Assembly: GCF_003934285.1 (NCBI RefSeq)
Contig: NZ_RQWJ01000004.1
Span: 496,001-560,000, forward strand
Origin: Brevundimonas fluminis
GTDB taxonomy: Bacteria; Pseudomonadota; Alphaproteobacteria; Caulobacterales; Caulobacteraceae
Reading direction: 5' to 3'
DNA: 64,000 nt
The notes beneath the pieces are model-generated. The model was given only the letters and a program-made list of their open reading frames with translations. It made no database searches and had not been told where the DNA came from. Each line of letters opens with the position of its first letter. Positions within the stretch are counted from its first letter, which is position 1. Below, piece after piece: positions 30,686 to 39,328 of this stretch. The translations under genes and the position numbers were made by a program.

Positions 30686-32025
30686 CCGTCCCCTCCCCGA
30701 GCCGACCGGAACTCGGCCTTGCCGCTGACGTCAGCATAGGTCTCGCACAGGCTTTCGAACACCCGATCCCAGGCGAAGCGGTCCACCGCCTTGGCCCGCG
30801 CCGCGGCGCCGACCGCCTCGACGTCGCGCGCGAAAAGGGCCTCGACCGCCGCCGCATAGGCCGCGGGATCGGCCCGGTCGGCCAGCTGACCCACGGTCGG
30901 ATCGACCGTCTCCTTCACCCCGCCGGCATTGATGCCGACGACCGGCCGACCACAGGCCATGGCCTCCAGCACGATCAGGCCGAAGGGCTCCTTGTCGTTG
31001 GCGTGCACGAAGGCGTCGCAGCTGGCGATGATCTTCGCCACCGTCTTCGGGTTCGCCTCATAAGGCATGGAAATCACGCGGTCTTCATGCGGAAGTCCCT
31101 GCCCGGCGCCCACCAGGACCAGATGATAGGGATCGCCCAGCTTCTGGACCGCCTCGATCAGCACGTCGATGTTCTTTTCGCGGGCCGGACGGCCGGCGAA
31201 GCACAGCAGCCGCGCCGACGCGGGCAGGCCCAGCCGCTTGAGCAGCCAGTCGCGGTCGCGCCGGTCGGGGCGGAAGGTCTCGACCTCCACGCCAAGCGGC
31301 TGGATGACGATGTCGCGGATGCCGGCCTCTTCAAGCCGCCGCGCGATGTAGCGGCTCGGCGAGACGACGCGGTCGAACTGGCCGAACAGCTGGGCCCAGC
31401 GTTTCTCGACCGGCTTCTTGGCCCATTCTCCGAAATGCAGGGCGGCCAGGCCCGCCGGATCGGAGTGGCAGAAGCCCACGACGGGGCATCCGACCCGCTG
31501 CCCGGCCTCCAGGGCGCCCTGGCCGGGCGTGTAGGGGTCGCCCGCCTCGATCAGGTCGGGCTCCAGAGAGGCGACCCACGCGGCCCAGCGGCGCACCGAC
31601 TGCGGCCAGCGGTAGCCGTCGCCGAACGGCAGCTTGGTCGCGTGCAGGTGCACGATGCCGTCCTCGCCCGCCTTATGGTGCGGACCCGGCACGACCAGGG
31701 TGTGGGCGACCTCCGGACGATGGGCCTCAAGCCAGGCCTTCTTGGACAGAAGATACCGCTTCACCCCGCCCGACTTCGGCGCATACAGCATGGTGGTGTC
31801 CACCATGCGGGGCCTCGGATCCTCCGACGCCGCCCGGGCGGCGCGCAGGGTGTCCGAGACCTCCTCGTCCCAGCCGGGAAAGAGGCGGAGCTCGCCTTCC
31901 TGCACCTCAAGCCCGGCCAGGCTGACCAGTTCGCGCTCGGCCGCGCTCACGCCGATGCGGCCCTTGCGGACCTTCTTCTGGATGCGCCGGGCCTTGCGGA
32001 CCCTCGACATGTGCGACTTGACCAT
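30682..32025 (-). CDS. Glycosyltransferase family 1/4 (GT-B) protein
   Basis: 447 residues. After a basic N-terminal segment (RKARRIQKKVRKGR) come the two Rossmann-like halves of a GT-B enzyme. The C-terminal half has CFAGRPAREKNIDVLIEAV, the donor-site region FVHANDKEPFGLIVLEAMAC with the EPFGLIVLE E-x7-E motif, and GGVKETVDP. The acceptor is unknown; envelope polysaccharide or glycolipid is plausible. It is followed by the phosphatase gene with ATGA overlap. Start 32025 has no clear RBS; Met6 is an alternative. Confidence 0.88.
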   Translation of the reverse strand: MVKSHMSRVRKARRIQKKVRKGRIGVSAAERELVSLAGLEVQEGELRLFPGWDEEVSDTLRAARAASEDPRPRMVDTTMLYAPKSGGVKRYLLSKKAWLEAHRPEVAHTLVVPGPHHKAGEDGIVHLHATKLPFGDGYRWPQSVRRWAAWVASLEPDLIEAGDPYTPGQGALEAGQRVGCPVVGFCHSDPAGLAALHFGEWAKKPVEKRWAQLFGQFDRVVSPSRYIARRLEEAGIRDIVIQPLGVEVETFRPDRRDRDWLLKRLGLPASARLLCFAGRPAREKNIDVLIEAVQKLGDPYHLVLVGAGQGLPHEDRVISMPYEANPKTVAKIIASCDAFVHANDKEPFGLIVLEAMACGRPVVGINAGGVKETVDPTVGQLADRADPAAYAAAVEALFARDVEAVGAAARAKAVDRFAWDRVFESLCETYADVSGKAEFRSARGGDG

Positions 32026-32055
32026 GCCGCGCCGTAGCGCCGCCCGCGATCAAGC

Positions 32056-32250
32056 TCAAGCGTCGTCGACGCCGCCGCCCGACGGACGGGATTCCGGAAC
32101 GGCCCGGCCGCGTCGGGACAGGGCCTCGCGCAGCAGCATCTCGACCTGGGCGTTCACCGAGCGCAGCTCGGCGGCGGCCAATCGCTCGACCGCCGCCATC
32201 ACCTCGGGCGAGGCCCGCAGCAGGAAGGCTTTCTTCGCCTTGCCCGCCAT
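32056..32250 (-). CDS. Ribbon-helix-helix (Arc-like) DNA-binding protein (64 aa)
   Basis: The first 48 residues fit the Arc/MetJ RHH fold: basic start AGKAKKAFLLRAS as the DNA-contacting beta-strand, helix PEVMAAVERLAAAEL, a turn with S-V-N, and helix AQVEMLLREALSRRG. A flexible Gly/Ser tail follows. It overlaps the SPFH gene by one base (TGATG), so the two are made together. No toxin gene is adjacent. A repressor acting on the palindrome upstream of the SPFH gene is a reasonable inference. Confidence 0.85.
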   Translation of the reverse strand: MAGKAKKAFLLRASPEVMAAVERLAAAELRSVNAQVEMLLREALSRRGRAVPESRPSGGGVDDA

Positions 32251-33131
32251 CAGCCGTAGAGGGTGCCGGTGTTGACCACGGGCTGTGCCTCGCGGTCCGC
32301 GCACAGCACGACGAGCAGGTTCGAGACCATCGCCGCCTTGCGGTCCTCGTCCAGATCGACCACCCCGCGTTCGCCCAGATCGGTCAGGGCGTTCTCGACC
32401 ATGCCCACGGCGCCCTTCACGATGAGGCGACGGGCGGCCAGCACGGCCTCGGCCTGCTGACGCTTCAGCATCGCCTGGGCGATTTCCGGAGCATAGGCAA
32501 GGTGCGCCAGCCGCGCCTCGTCGACGACGACGCCGGCGACCGCCACGCGGGAAGCCAGCTCCTGACGCAGCCGATCCGCCACGTCCTCGGCGTCGGCCCG
32601 CAGGGTCAATTCGTGCTCCTCGCCGTGGTCGTAGGCGTAGTGCGAGGTCAGGTCGCGCAGGCCCGTGTCGACCTGGATGTTCACGAAGGCCTGGTAGTCG
32701 TCGACGTCGAACAGCGCCTGTGCCGAGTCCTCGACGCGCCAGACCACGTTGGCGGCGATCTCGATCGGATTGCCGCGCTTGTCGTTCACCTTCAGCTTGT
32801 CGCTGGTCAGGTTGCGGGCCCGGAGGCTGATCTTCTTGCGCGTGTACCAGGGCAGCACCCAGCGCAGACCGGTCGTCCGGTCGGTGCCTCGATAGTCGCC
32901 GAACAGCAGGATGGCGGCCGCCTCGTTGGGCTGCAGGGCGTAGAAGCCGCACATCAGGAACAGGCCGACGACGGCCAGTCCGGCGCCGCCGGCCAGGAAC
33001 GGCCAGGCGTCGGGATTCTGGGCCACCAGCACCGGGCCGCCGATCACCATCGCCAGCGAAACCAGCAGGATCGGTATGCCGCCCGCGGCCCTGGCCGCCC
33101 GCTCGGTGGATCGTTCTCTCTTTTCCGTCAT
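32250..33131 (-). CDS. SPFH/band-7 domain membrane protein
   Basis: 293 residues. Two TM helices lie at about residues 18-37 and 45-65, followed by an SPFH domain (FYALQPNEAAAILLFGDYRG, WRVEDSAQALFDV, ADRLRQELASRVAVAGVVV, EARLAHLAYAPEIAQAMLKRQQAEA). Such stomatin-like proteins form membrane-bound oligomers and organise membrane microdomains or proteases. The ATG at 33131 has AGGGGG upstream; the longer open frame from 33182 is rejected. Paired with an RHH protein downstream and preceded by a palindrome. Confidence 0.92.
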   Translation of the reverse strand: MTEKRERSTERAARAAGGIPILLVSLAMVIGGPVLVAQNPDAWPFLAGGAGLAVVGLFLMCGFYALQPNEAAAILLFGDYRGTDRTTGLRWVLPWYTRKKISLRARNLTSDKLKVNDKRGNPIEIAANVVWRVEDSAQALFDVDDYQAFVNIQVDTGLRDLTSHYAYDHGEEHELTLRADAEDVADRLRQELASRVAVAGVVVDEARLAHLAYAPEIAQAMLKRQQAEAVLAARRLIVKGAVGMVENALTDLGERGVVDLDEDRKAAMVSNLLVVLCADREAQPVVNTGTLYG

Positions 33132-33154
33132 GAAAACCCCCTGTGTCGATGTCG

Positions 33155-33168
33155 AAGTGATATCACTT
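33155..33168. promoter_or_regulatory. Perfect 14-bp palindrome, candidate operator of the SPFH-RHH operon
   Basis: AAGTGATATCACTT is fully self-complementary; a further half site (GTGAT) lies 1-2 bp away at 33170-33174. On the minus strand it overlaps a possible -10 TATCAC (33157-33162) placed 18 bp from TTGCAT (33181-33186). It lies 24 bp upstream of the SPFH start codon. Two-fold symmetry suits an RHH repressor tetramer, and the RHH gene is in the same operon. Confidence 0.6.
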
Positions 33169-33180
33169 TGTGATCGCCAC

Positions 33181-33214
33181 ATGCAAGGCCGGATCCGGGC
33201 GTGCGGCCTTGCAT
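33181..33214. promoter_or_regulatory. Long perfect inverted repeat in the SPFH / autotransporter divergent region
   Basis: ATGCAAGGCCG (33181-33191) and CGGCCTTGCAT (33204-33214) are exact reverse complements, an 11-bp stem with a 12-nt loop. No T-run follows on either strand. It is 97 bp before the autotransporter ATG and just upstream of the SPFH promoter. It could be a leader hairpin for the autotransporter or a protein-binding site. Confidence 0.55.
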
Positions 33215-33310
33215 TCGCCTCAAATTCGGGAAACTTGGGACAAACGTCCGACGGGGCTGCTAAACGGCCCCCAAATTCGTCTCGTGCGCCGTCGAGGGGT
33301 GATCCCGGTT

Positions 33311-36300
33311 ATGCGTCTTTTCTATGCGACCGCTGCGGCGCTCGCGCCCTTGCTCTTCGCCGCCGGCGCCCAGGCCCAGGTCGTGATCAACACGGCGCGC
33401 ACGACGCCGATCCTGACGTCCAACGCCAACAACGGCGCCGCGGCCGACGTCCAGATCGCGTCCGGCGGGGCGATCAATCTGACCTCCGGCACCGCCGTGA
33501 CGGTCGATTCGAACAACACCTTCACCCTGTCGACCGGCGGGGCGATCACCTTCACCAACGCCGCCGACGGCGCGACGGGCGTTCTGGTGAACGGCGGCGT
33601 CAACACCACGATCACCATCAACGACCGGATCGTCATCGGCGATTCCCTGGGCGCCCAGCCCAATCCGGACGACGACCTGGACCCGGATGGCCCGTGGGCG
33701 ACGGGGTCGGGACGCTACGGGGTCCGTCTGGCCGGTCCGGTCACGGGCGATCTGCTGCTGAACCGATCCGGCTTCATCCAGGTCGAAGGCAACGACTCTT
33801 TCGGCATCTCGATCGACGACGGCCTGACCGGAAACTTCCGAAGCCAGGCCGAGATCCGCACCCTGGGCGACCGGAGCGTGGCGGTTCGGCTGGCCGGCCT
33901 CCTGGACGGCAACGCCTACATCGGCGGCTCGATCGACTCGACGGGCGAGGACGCCTCGGCCGTGGTGGTCGAGGGCGACGTCACGGGCCGCCTGATCTTC
34001 CAGGGCGACATCGCCGCGACCGGGTTCCGCTACCGCTCGCGCCCCGCCCAGGACGTGATCGACGACATCGATGCCGACGATCGTCTTGAGGGCGGGCCCG
34101 CCGTCATCATCGCCGGGAACGTCGCGGGCGGCGTTCTGTTCGACGTCCTGCCGACCGAGTCCGATTCGAACAGCACGGACGACGACGGCGACGGCGTGAC
34201 GGACTCGGAAGAGACCGCGTCGCGCGTGTCCACCTTCGGCTCGGCGCCGGCCATCCTGGTCGGCTCGACGACCCAGGACATCACCCTCGGCGCCGTCGGA
34301 ACCGGCGATCTGAACTACGGCTTCATCAATCGCGGCACGGTCAACGCCCAGGGCATTCTGGACGGCGTGAACGCCCAGGCGGTCCGATTCGGCGTGGACG
34401 GGGGCGGCGCCGTCACGATCGACGGCGGCGTGCTGAACGCCGGACCCGTGTCGGTGCTCGCCTACGACGCCGACGCCGTCGCCTTCCGCTTCGGCGCCGG
34501 AGTGACGACCCCGCGCTTCACCAACACCGGCTTCGTGACCGCGGCCAGCGCCAGCGACGCCGGAGGCGAAGTCACGACGATCCTGTTCGAAGCCGGCGCC
34601 GACGTCGCGACGTTCACCAACCGGGGGACGATTCTCGCGACCAGCGGCGGCGGCACGGCCGACGTCACCGCCGTCCGCGATCTGAGCGGCACGCTGACCT
34701 CCTTCACCAACATGGGCGTGATCGAGGCCAATCTGACGCCCAACGCCGACGGCGACCCGGTCACGGGCACGTCCGCCGCCGTCGACCTTCGCGCGAACAC
34801 GACGGGCGTCGTCTTCATCCAGGACGCCGACCCGGCCGACCCGGCGCCCGGCGACGGCAATCCGGACTCAGACGGCGACGGCGTCGCCGACGCGTCCGAA
34901 CCCTCCATCTTCGGAGACGTCCTGCTGGGGTCGGGAGCCGACGTCGTCGACGTGCGCAATGGCACGATCACGGGCGCGATCGACTTCGGGGCCGGAGCGG
35001 ACAGCCTGTCGATCACCGGCGGGGCGACCGTCACCGGCCGCCTGGCCGACTCCGACGGGCAACTGACGATCGACGTTCAGGACGGCACCCTTGACGGGCG
35101 TCAGACCTCTACGCTGGGCGTCACCGACCTGACCGTCGGCGGGGACGGCCGCCTCATCTTCACGGTCGACGGAGCCGCGGGCACGGCCGGCGGCTATGCG
35201 GTGTCGGGAACGGCGAACCTGCAGGACGGATCCCAGCTCGGGGTGCGCTTCACCTCCCTGATCGCCGCGCCGACGCGCTTCACGGTCATAGACGCCAACA
35301 CCCTCACGCTGGGCAACGTCGACTTCGAGGCGACCGAATCCAACTCGCCCTACCTCTTCCGTGTGGACGCCTCGGCCGACGCCGCGGCGGGCGAGGTTTA
35401 TCTCGACGTGCGGCGCCGCACGGCTGAGGAGGCGGGGCTGATCTCCGCGGAAGCCGGCATCTTCGACGCCTTCTACGGCGCCCTGGGGTCGAACCCGAAC
35501 CTGCTGGACGCCTTCATCAGCCAGACGGGGCGCGAAGATTTCATCAATCTGTACGAGCAACTCCTGCCCGAGCACTCGGGCGGGCCGCTCCTGTCGCTGT
35601 CGGGCGGCGTGGACGCCGTGACCCGCGCCCTGGTCGGCCGCAACGCCTCGGCGGCCCCCGGTCAGGGCAGCGCCTGGCTGCAGGAGATCACCTTCTACGC
35701 CGACAAGGACAAGACCGACACCTACGGCTTCCGCTCCGAAGGCTTCGGAGTGGCCGGCGGCTTCGAGATGGGCACCGATTACGGCAACCTGGGCGTCAGC
35801 CTGGCCTTCACCTCGTCGGACCTCGAGGATCCGGAGTCCGAGGCCGAGGAGGTCATTTCCGCCAATCTGATCGAACTGGGCCTCTACTGGCGGGCCCAGG
35901 GCCAGTACTGGACGACCTGGGCGCGGGCCGCGGGGGGCTACGCCACCTTCGACTCCACCCGGCGCCTGGTGGGCTCGGGCCTGAATCTGTCGAACACCTC
36001 CAGCTGGAACGGCTGGACCGTGGCCCTGGCCGGCGGCGCTTCGTACGAGCGCACCTACGGCCGCTTCACCATTCGTCCGGAAATCTACGCCGAGTATTTC
36101 TCGCTGAGCGAGGACGCCCACGTCGAGGCGGGGGGCGGCCAGGGCTTCGACCTCGAGATCGACGAGCGCGAGGGCCACATGTTCTCGGCGACGGCGGCCA
36201 TGAACATCGCCATGGGCATGGGCCAGAACAGCTGGCTGAAGCCGGAATTCCGCATCGGCTGGCGCCAGAACATCTCGGTCGATCCGGGCGTGACCATGGG

Positions 36301-36487
36301 CCGGTTCGTCGGCGGCGGCCCGGACTTCGCCATCGCGCCGGACGGCATCGAGGGCGGCGGCCCGATCGTCGGATTCCGTCTGAACGTCGGCAACGAGCTG
36401 GGCATGCTGTCGGTCAGCGCGGACGCCGAACTGATCGAGGACTACGTCCGCTACATGCTGCTGCTGCGGGCCAGCTTCCGGTTCTAG
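33311..36487 (+). CDS. Autotransporter outer-membrane beta-barrel protein (1058 aa)
   Basis: Type V secreted protein. A signal peptide (residues 1-22, ending GAQA) leads to a passenger of about 750 residues rich in Gly/Asp/Thr/Val beta-helix-like repeats (TFTNAADG, NTGFVTAAS, FTNRGTILAT). Asp-rich, calcium-site-like segments occur near residues 116-127, 285-303 and 507-530 (DDDGDGVTD, DSDGDGVAD). The C-terminal barrel runs from about residue 787 to the terminal Phe (LLLRASFRF). The start at 33311 is set by the signal peptide; upstream open frame is ignored. Its role is unknown (surface adhesion is one possibility). A strong terminator follows. Confidence 0.92.
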   Translation: MRLFYATAAALAPLLFAAGAQAQVVINTARTTPILTSNANNGAAADVQIASGGAINLTSGTAVTVDSNNTFTLSTGGAITFTNAADGATGVLVNGGVNTTITINDRIVIGDSLGAQPNPDDDLDPDGPWATGSGRYGVRLAGPVTGDLLLNRSGFIQVEGNDSFGISIDDGLTGNFRSQAEIRTLGDRSVAVRLAGLLDGNAYIGGSIDSTGEDASAVVVEGDVTGRLIFQGDIAATGFRYRSRPAQDVIDDIDADDRLEGGPAVIIAGNVAGGVLFDVLPTESDSNSTDDDGDGVTDSEETASRVSTFGSAPAILVGSTTQDITLGAVGTGDLNYGFINRGTVNAQGILDGVNAQAVRFGVDGGGAVTIDGGVLNAGPVSVLAYDADAVAFRFGAGVTTPRFTNTGFVTAASASDAGGEVTTILFEAGADVATFTNRGTILATSGGGTADVTAVRDLSGTLTSFTNMGVIEANLTPNADGDPVTGTSAAVDLRANTTGVVFIQDADPADPAPGDGNPDSDGDGVADASEPSIFGDVLLGSGADVVDVRNGTITGAIDFGAGADSLSITGGATVTGRLADSDGQLTIDVQDGTLDGRQTSTLGVTDLTVGGDGRLIFTVDGAAGTAGGYAVSGTANLQDGSQLGVRFTSLIAAPTRFTVIDANTLTLGNVDFEATESNSPYLFRVDASADAAAGEVYLDVRRRTAEEAGLISAEAGIFDAFYGALGSNPNLLDAFISQTGREDFINLYEQLLPEHSGGPLLSLSGGVDAVTRALVGRNASAAPGQGSAWLQEITFYADKDKTDTYGFRSEGFGVAGGFEMGTDYGNLGVSLAFTSSDLEDPESEAEEVISANLIELGLYWRAQGQYWTTWARAAGGYATFDSTRRLVGSGLNLSNTSSWNGWTVALAGGASYERTYGRFTIRPEIYAEYFSLSEDAHVEAGGGQGFDLEIDEREGHMFSATAAMNIAMGMGQNSWLKPEFRIGWRQNISVDPGVTMGRFVGGGPDFAIAPDGIEGGGPIVGFRLNVGNELGMLSVSADAELIEDYVRYMLLLRASFRF

Positions 36488-36516
36488 GACCGGGCCCACG
36501 ATCCGAAAGACGAGAA

Positions 36517-36548
36517 GGGGCCGCCGGACGATCCGGCGGCCCCTTTTT
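36517..36548 (+). terminator. Rho-independent terminator of the autotransporter gene
   Basis: A perfect 12-bp stem GGGGCCGCCGGA / TCCGGCGGCCCC with a 3-nt loop (36529-36531), followed by TTTTT (36544-36548), 29 bp after the stop codon. It is the only clear intrinsic terminator I see in the window. Confidence 0.93.
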
Positions 36549-36633
36549 CGTGTCCGGTCGTTCCCGGACCCTCTCCAGGGATTCTCCAAGGAGTTTCCAT
36601 GGGATTGTCCAGGGATGTGCAGCCGTCGGGCGG

Positions 36634-36707
36634 TGGGCGGCGAGGGGTTCGAACCCCCGACCCCCTCGGTGTAAACGAGGTGCTCTGACCAGCTGAGCTA
36701 GCCGCCC
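36634..36707 (-). tRNA. tRNA-Val (anticodon TAC), CCA not encoded
   Basis: A 74-nt cloverleaf on the minus strand: acceptor GGGCGGC / GCCGCCC, D-arm GCTCAGCTGGTCAGAGC, anticodon stem CCTCG/CGAGG with loop TTTACAC (anticodon TAC), T-arm with GTTCGAAC and one G-T pair, discriminator A. The three bases after it read CCG, so CCA must be added or repaired. It lies 61 bp downstream of lon. Confidence 0.96.
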
Positions 36708-36768
36708 TGCCCGCCTGTTCCCCTTGCCGGGCGCGGGCCGCCGCCGCAAGGGCGACGACCCGTCCGGA

Positions 36769-39165
36769 TCAGTGGCTGACCGTCGCCGTGGCGCCGTCGG
36801 CCGGCGGCGCGGCGGCGGGGAGGGGCTCGGCGGCCTCGTCCCACTCGACCGGCGTCAGCGTGCCGGTCAGGGCCCACTTCAGCGCCTCGTCCGCGGTCGA
36901 GATGGGGACGATCTCGAGCGCCGACTTCACGTTCTCGGGCACGTCGGCCAGGTCCTTCTCGTTCTCCTGCGGGATCAGCACCGTCTTGATGCCGGAGCGC
37001 AGGGCCGCCAGCAGCTTCTCCTTCAGGCCGCCGATGGCGGTGACGCGGCCGCGCAGGGTGATCTCGCCGGTCATGGCGATGTCCTTGCGGATCGGCACGC
37101 CGGTCAGGACCGAGACCATGGCCACCGTCATGGCGACGCCGGCGGACGGGCCGTCCTTGGGCGTGGCGCCGTCCGGCACGTGCACGTGGATGTCGGTCTT
37201 CTCGAACACCGGCGGCTTGACGCCGAAGGCCAGAGACCGCGCCCGGACGTAGGAGGCGGCGGCGGAGATCGACTCCTTCATCACCTCCTTCAGGTTGCCG
37301 GTCACGGTCATGCGGCCGCGGCCCGGCATCTTGATGGCCTCGATGGTCAGGATGTCGCCGCCGAACTCGGTCCAGGCAAGGCCGGTGACGATGCCGACCT
37401 GATCGGTCTCGTCGGTCTCCCCGTACCGGTACTTCTTCACCCCGGCGTATTCGGCCAGCTTGGCCGCGTCGATGGTGATGGAGGCGACGTCCGTCTTCGC
37501 CATCTCGCGCACGGCCTTGCGCGCCAGACCGCCCAGCGCCCGCTCCAGCGAGCGAACGCCGGCTTCGCGAGTGTAGTAACGGATCAGGTCCCGGAGCATG
37601 GCGTCGGGCACGACCAGTTCGCCGTCCTTGAGGCCGTGGTCGACCAGCAGCTTCGGCAGGACGTGACGCTTGGCGATCTCGACCTTCTCGTCCTCGGTGT
37701 AGCCGCTGACGCGGATGACCTCCATCCGGTCGAGCAGCGGCTGCGGCATGTTCATGCTGTTGGCCGTGGTCACGAACATGATGTTCGACAGGTCGTAGTC
37801 CACCTCCAGATAGTGGTCCCCGAAGGTCGAGTTCTGGGCCGGGTCCAGCACCTCCAGCAGGGCCGAGGACGGGTCGCCGCGCCAGTCGGCGCCCAGCTTG
37901 TCGATCTCGTCCAGCAGGATGAAGGCGTTGGTGGTCTTCGCCTTCTTCATCGACTGGATGATCTTGCCCGGCATGGAGCCGATGTAGGTGCGGCGGTGGC
38001 CGCGGATTTCGGCCTCGTCCCGCACGCCGCCCAGCGACATGCGGACGTACTCACGCCCGGTGGCCTTGGCGATCGACTTGGCCAGAGAGGTCTTGCCCAC
38101 GCCAGGAGGTCCCACGAGGCACAGGATCGGGCCCTTCAGCGAACCGGTCCGGGCCTGGACGGCCAGGTATTCGACGATGCGCTCCTTCACCTTCTCCAGG
38201 CCGTAGTGATCCTCCTCGAGGATGTCCTCGGCCTTCTGCAGGTCGATGGGCTTCTGTCGCGCCTTGCCCCACGGAATCGACAGCAGCCAGTCGAGATAGT
38301 TCCGCACCACCGTGCTCTCGGCCGACATCGGCGACATGTTCCGCAGCTTCTTGACCTCGGCGTCCGCCTTGGCGCGCGCCTCCTTCGACAGCTTCGTCTT
38401 CCGGATGCGCTTCTCCAGCTCCATGATCTCGTCACGGCTGTCGTCGGTCTCGCCCAGCTCGCGCTGGATCGCCTTCATCTGCTCGTTCAGGTAGTATTCC
38501 CGCTGAGTCTTCTCCATCTGGCGCTTGACGCGCGAGCGGATCTTCTTCTCGACCTGCAGGACGGAAATCTCGCCCTCCATCAGGCCATAGACCTGCTCGA
38601 GGCGGCCCGCGACGTCGAACGTCTCCAGCAGCTTCTGCTTGTCGGCGATCTTGACCGACAGGTGGGCGGCGACGCTGTCGGCGAGCTTGGACGCGTCCGT
38701 GATCTGGGGGATGGAACTGAGCGCCTCGGGCGGGACCTTCTTGTTCAGCTTCACATAGTGTTCGAAATGCTCGATCACCGCGCGCGACAGGGCCTCGGCG
38801 CGCGCCGGATCGGCGATCTCGTCGTCGAGCACGACGGCCTCTGCCTCGAAATACTCGGTCTGGTCGGTGAAGCGGGTCAGGCGGGCACGGCGCTTGCCCT
38901 CGACCAGCACCTTCACCGTGCCGTCGGGCAGTTTAAGCAGCTGCAGAACGGTCGCCAGCACGCCGATCGGATAGATGGCTTCGGCGGCGGGATCGTCGTC
39001 GACGCTGTTCTTCTGGGTCGCCAGCAGGATCTGCTTCTCGCCCTTCATGATCTCGTCGAGCGCGCGCACGGATTTCTCGCGGCCGACGAACAACGGCACG
39101 ACCATGTGCGGGAACACGACGATGTCCCGGAGCGGCAGGACGGGGAGGACTTTGGACTCGGACAT
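36769..39165 (-). CDS. lon: ATP-dependent protease Lon (LonA)
   Basis: 798-residue AAA+ serine protease that degrades misfolded and regulatory proteins; in Caulobacter it clears CcrM and other cell-cycle factors. LON substrate domain at the N-terminus ([19 protein letters not shown]), Walker [10 protein letters not shown] near residue 353, Walker [12 protein letters not shown], and the catalytic Ser in [10 protein letters not shown] near residue 674 with the partner Lys further on. The start at 39165 has AGGAAG 8 nt upstream, with a 7-bp hairpin immediately 5' of it. Confidence 0.97.
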   Translation of the reverse strand: MSESKVLPVLPLRDIVVFPHMVVPLFVGREKSVRALDEIMKGEKQILLATQKNSVDDDPAAEAIYPIGVLATVLQLLKLPDGTVKVLVEGKRRARLTRFTDQTEYFEAEAVVLDDEIADPARAEALSRAVIEHFEHYVKLNKKVPPEALSSIPQITDASKLADSVAAHLSVKIADKQKLLETFDVAGRLEQVYGLMEGEISVLQVEKKIRSRVKRQMEKTQREYYLNEQMKAIQRELGETDDSRDEIMELEKRIRKTKLSKEARAKADAEVKKLRNMSPMSAESTVVRNYLDWLLSIPWGKARQKPIDLQKAEDILEEDHYGLEKVKERIVEYLAVQARTGSLKGPILCLVGPPGVGKTSLAKSIAKATGREYVRMSLGGVRDEAEIRGHRRTYIGSMPGKIIQSMKKAKTTNAFILLDEIDKLGADWRGDPSSALLEVLDPAQNSTFGDHYLEVDYDLSNIMFVTTANSMNMPQPLLDRMEVIRVSGYTEDEKVEIAKRHVLPKLLVDHGLKDGELVVPDAMLRDLIRYYTREAGVRSLERALGGLARKAVREMAKTDVASITIDAAKLAEYAGVKKYRYGETDETDQVGIVTGLAWTEFGGDILTIEAIKMPGRGRMTVTGNLKEVMKESISAAASYVRARSLAFGVKPPVFEKTDIHVHVPDGATPKDGPSAGVAMTVAMVSVLTGVPIRKDIAMTGEITLRGRVTAIGGLKEKLLAALRSGIKTVLIPQENEKDLADVPENVKSALEIVPISTADEALKWALTGTLTPVEWDEAAEPLPAAAPPADGATATVSH

Positions 39166-39182
39166 GATGCGAACTTCCTGGA

Positions 39183-39304
39183 GTCCGGGTTGATCCCGGA
39201 CCCGTCGCGCCGGCGTGGGGGGCAAGGGGCCCGACCGTTTCGACTCGACCCGCCTTGTGGCGGCCTTCGCGGAAGTATGTGGTCCGGAACCGTACGCGTT
39301 CAAG
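39183..39304 (-). promoter_or_regulatory. lon promoter candidate and leader hairpin
   Basis: On the minus strand CTTGAA (39299-39304) and CCACATAC (39275-39282), 16 bp apart, loosely resemble a heat-shock sigma-32 promoter (CTTGAA / CCCCATnT); a sigma-70 reading (TTGAAC, ACATAC, 17 bp) is also possible. About 66 nt downstream, GTCCGGG-ATCAA-CCCGGAC (39183-39201) forms a 7-bp stem that ends 3 nt before the AGGAAG ribosome-binding site. Confidence 0.4.
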
Positions 39305-39328
39305 CGTGACCGGTCCGAGGGCTGGGGA

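Noticed and set aside
32056..32250. RHH gene as the antitoxin of a toxin-antitoxin system
   Set aside because: The partner is an SPFH membrane protein, not a RelE/ParE/PIN-type toxin, and no other small gene overlaps it.
33170..33310. Possible 47-residue N-terminal extension of the autotransporter
   Set aside because: It would bury the signal peptide that starts at 33311 and covers the promoter region with the inverted repeat.
36724..39309. Very long open frame antisense to lon (861 codons), and similar ones opposite lolC, nuoL, nuoM and rnj
   Set aside because: They are mirror frames produced by high GC at third codon positions; composition is Arg/Gly/His/Gln-rich with no domains, while the opposite strand encodes well-known proteins.
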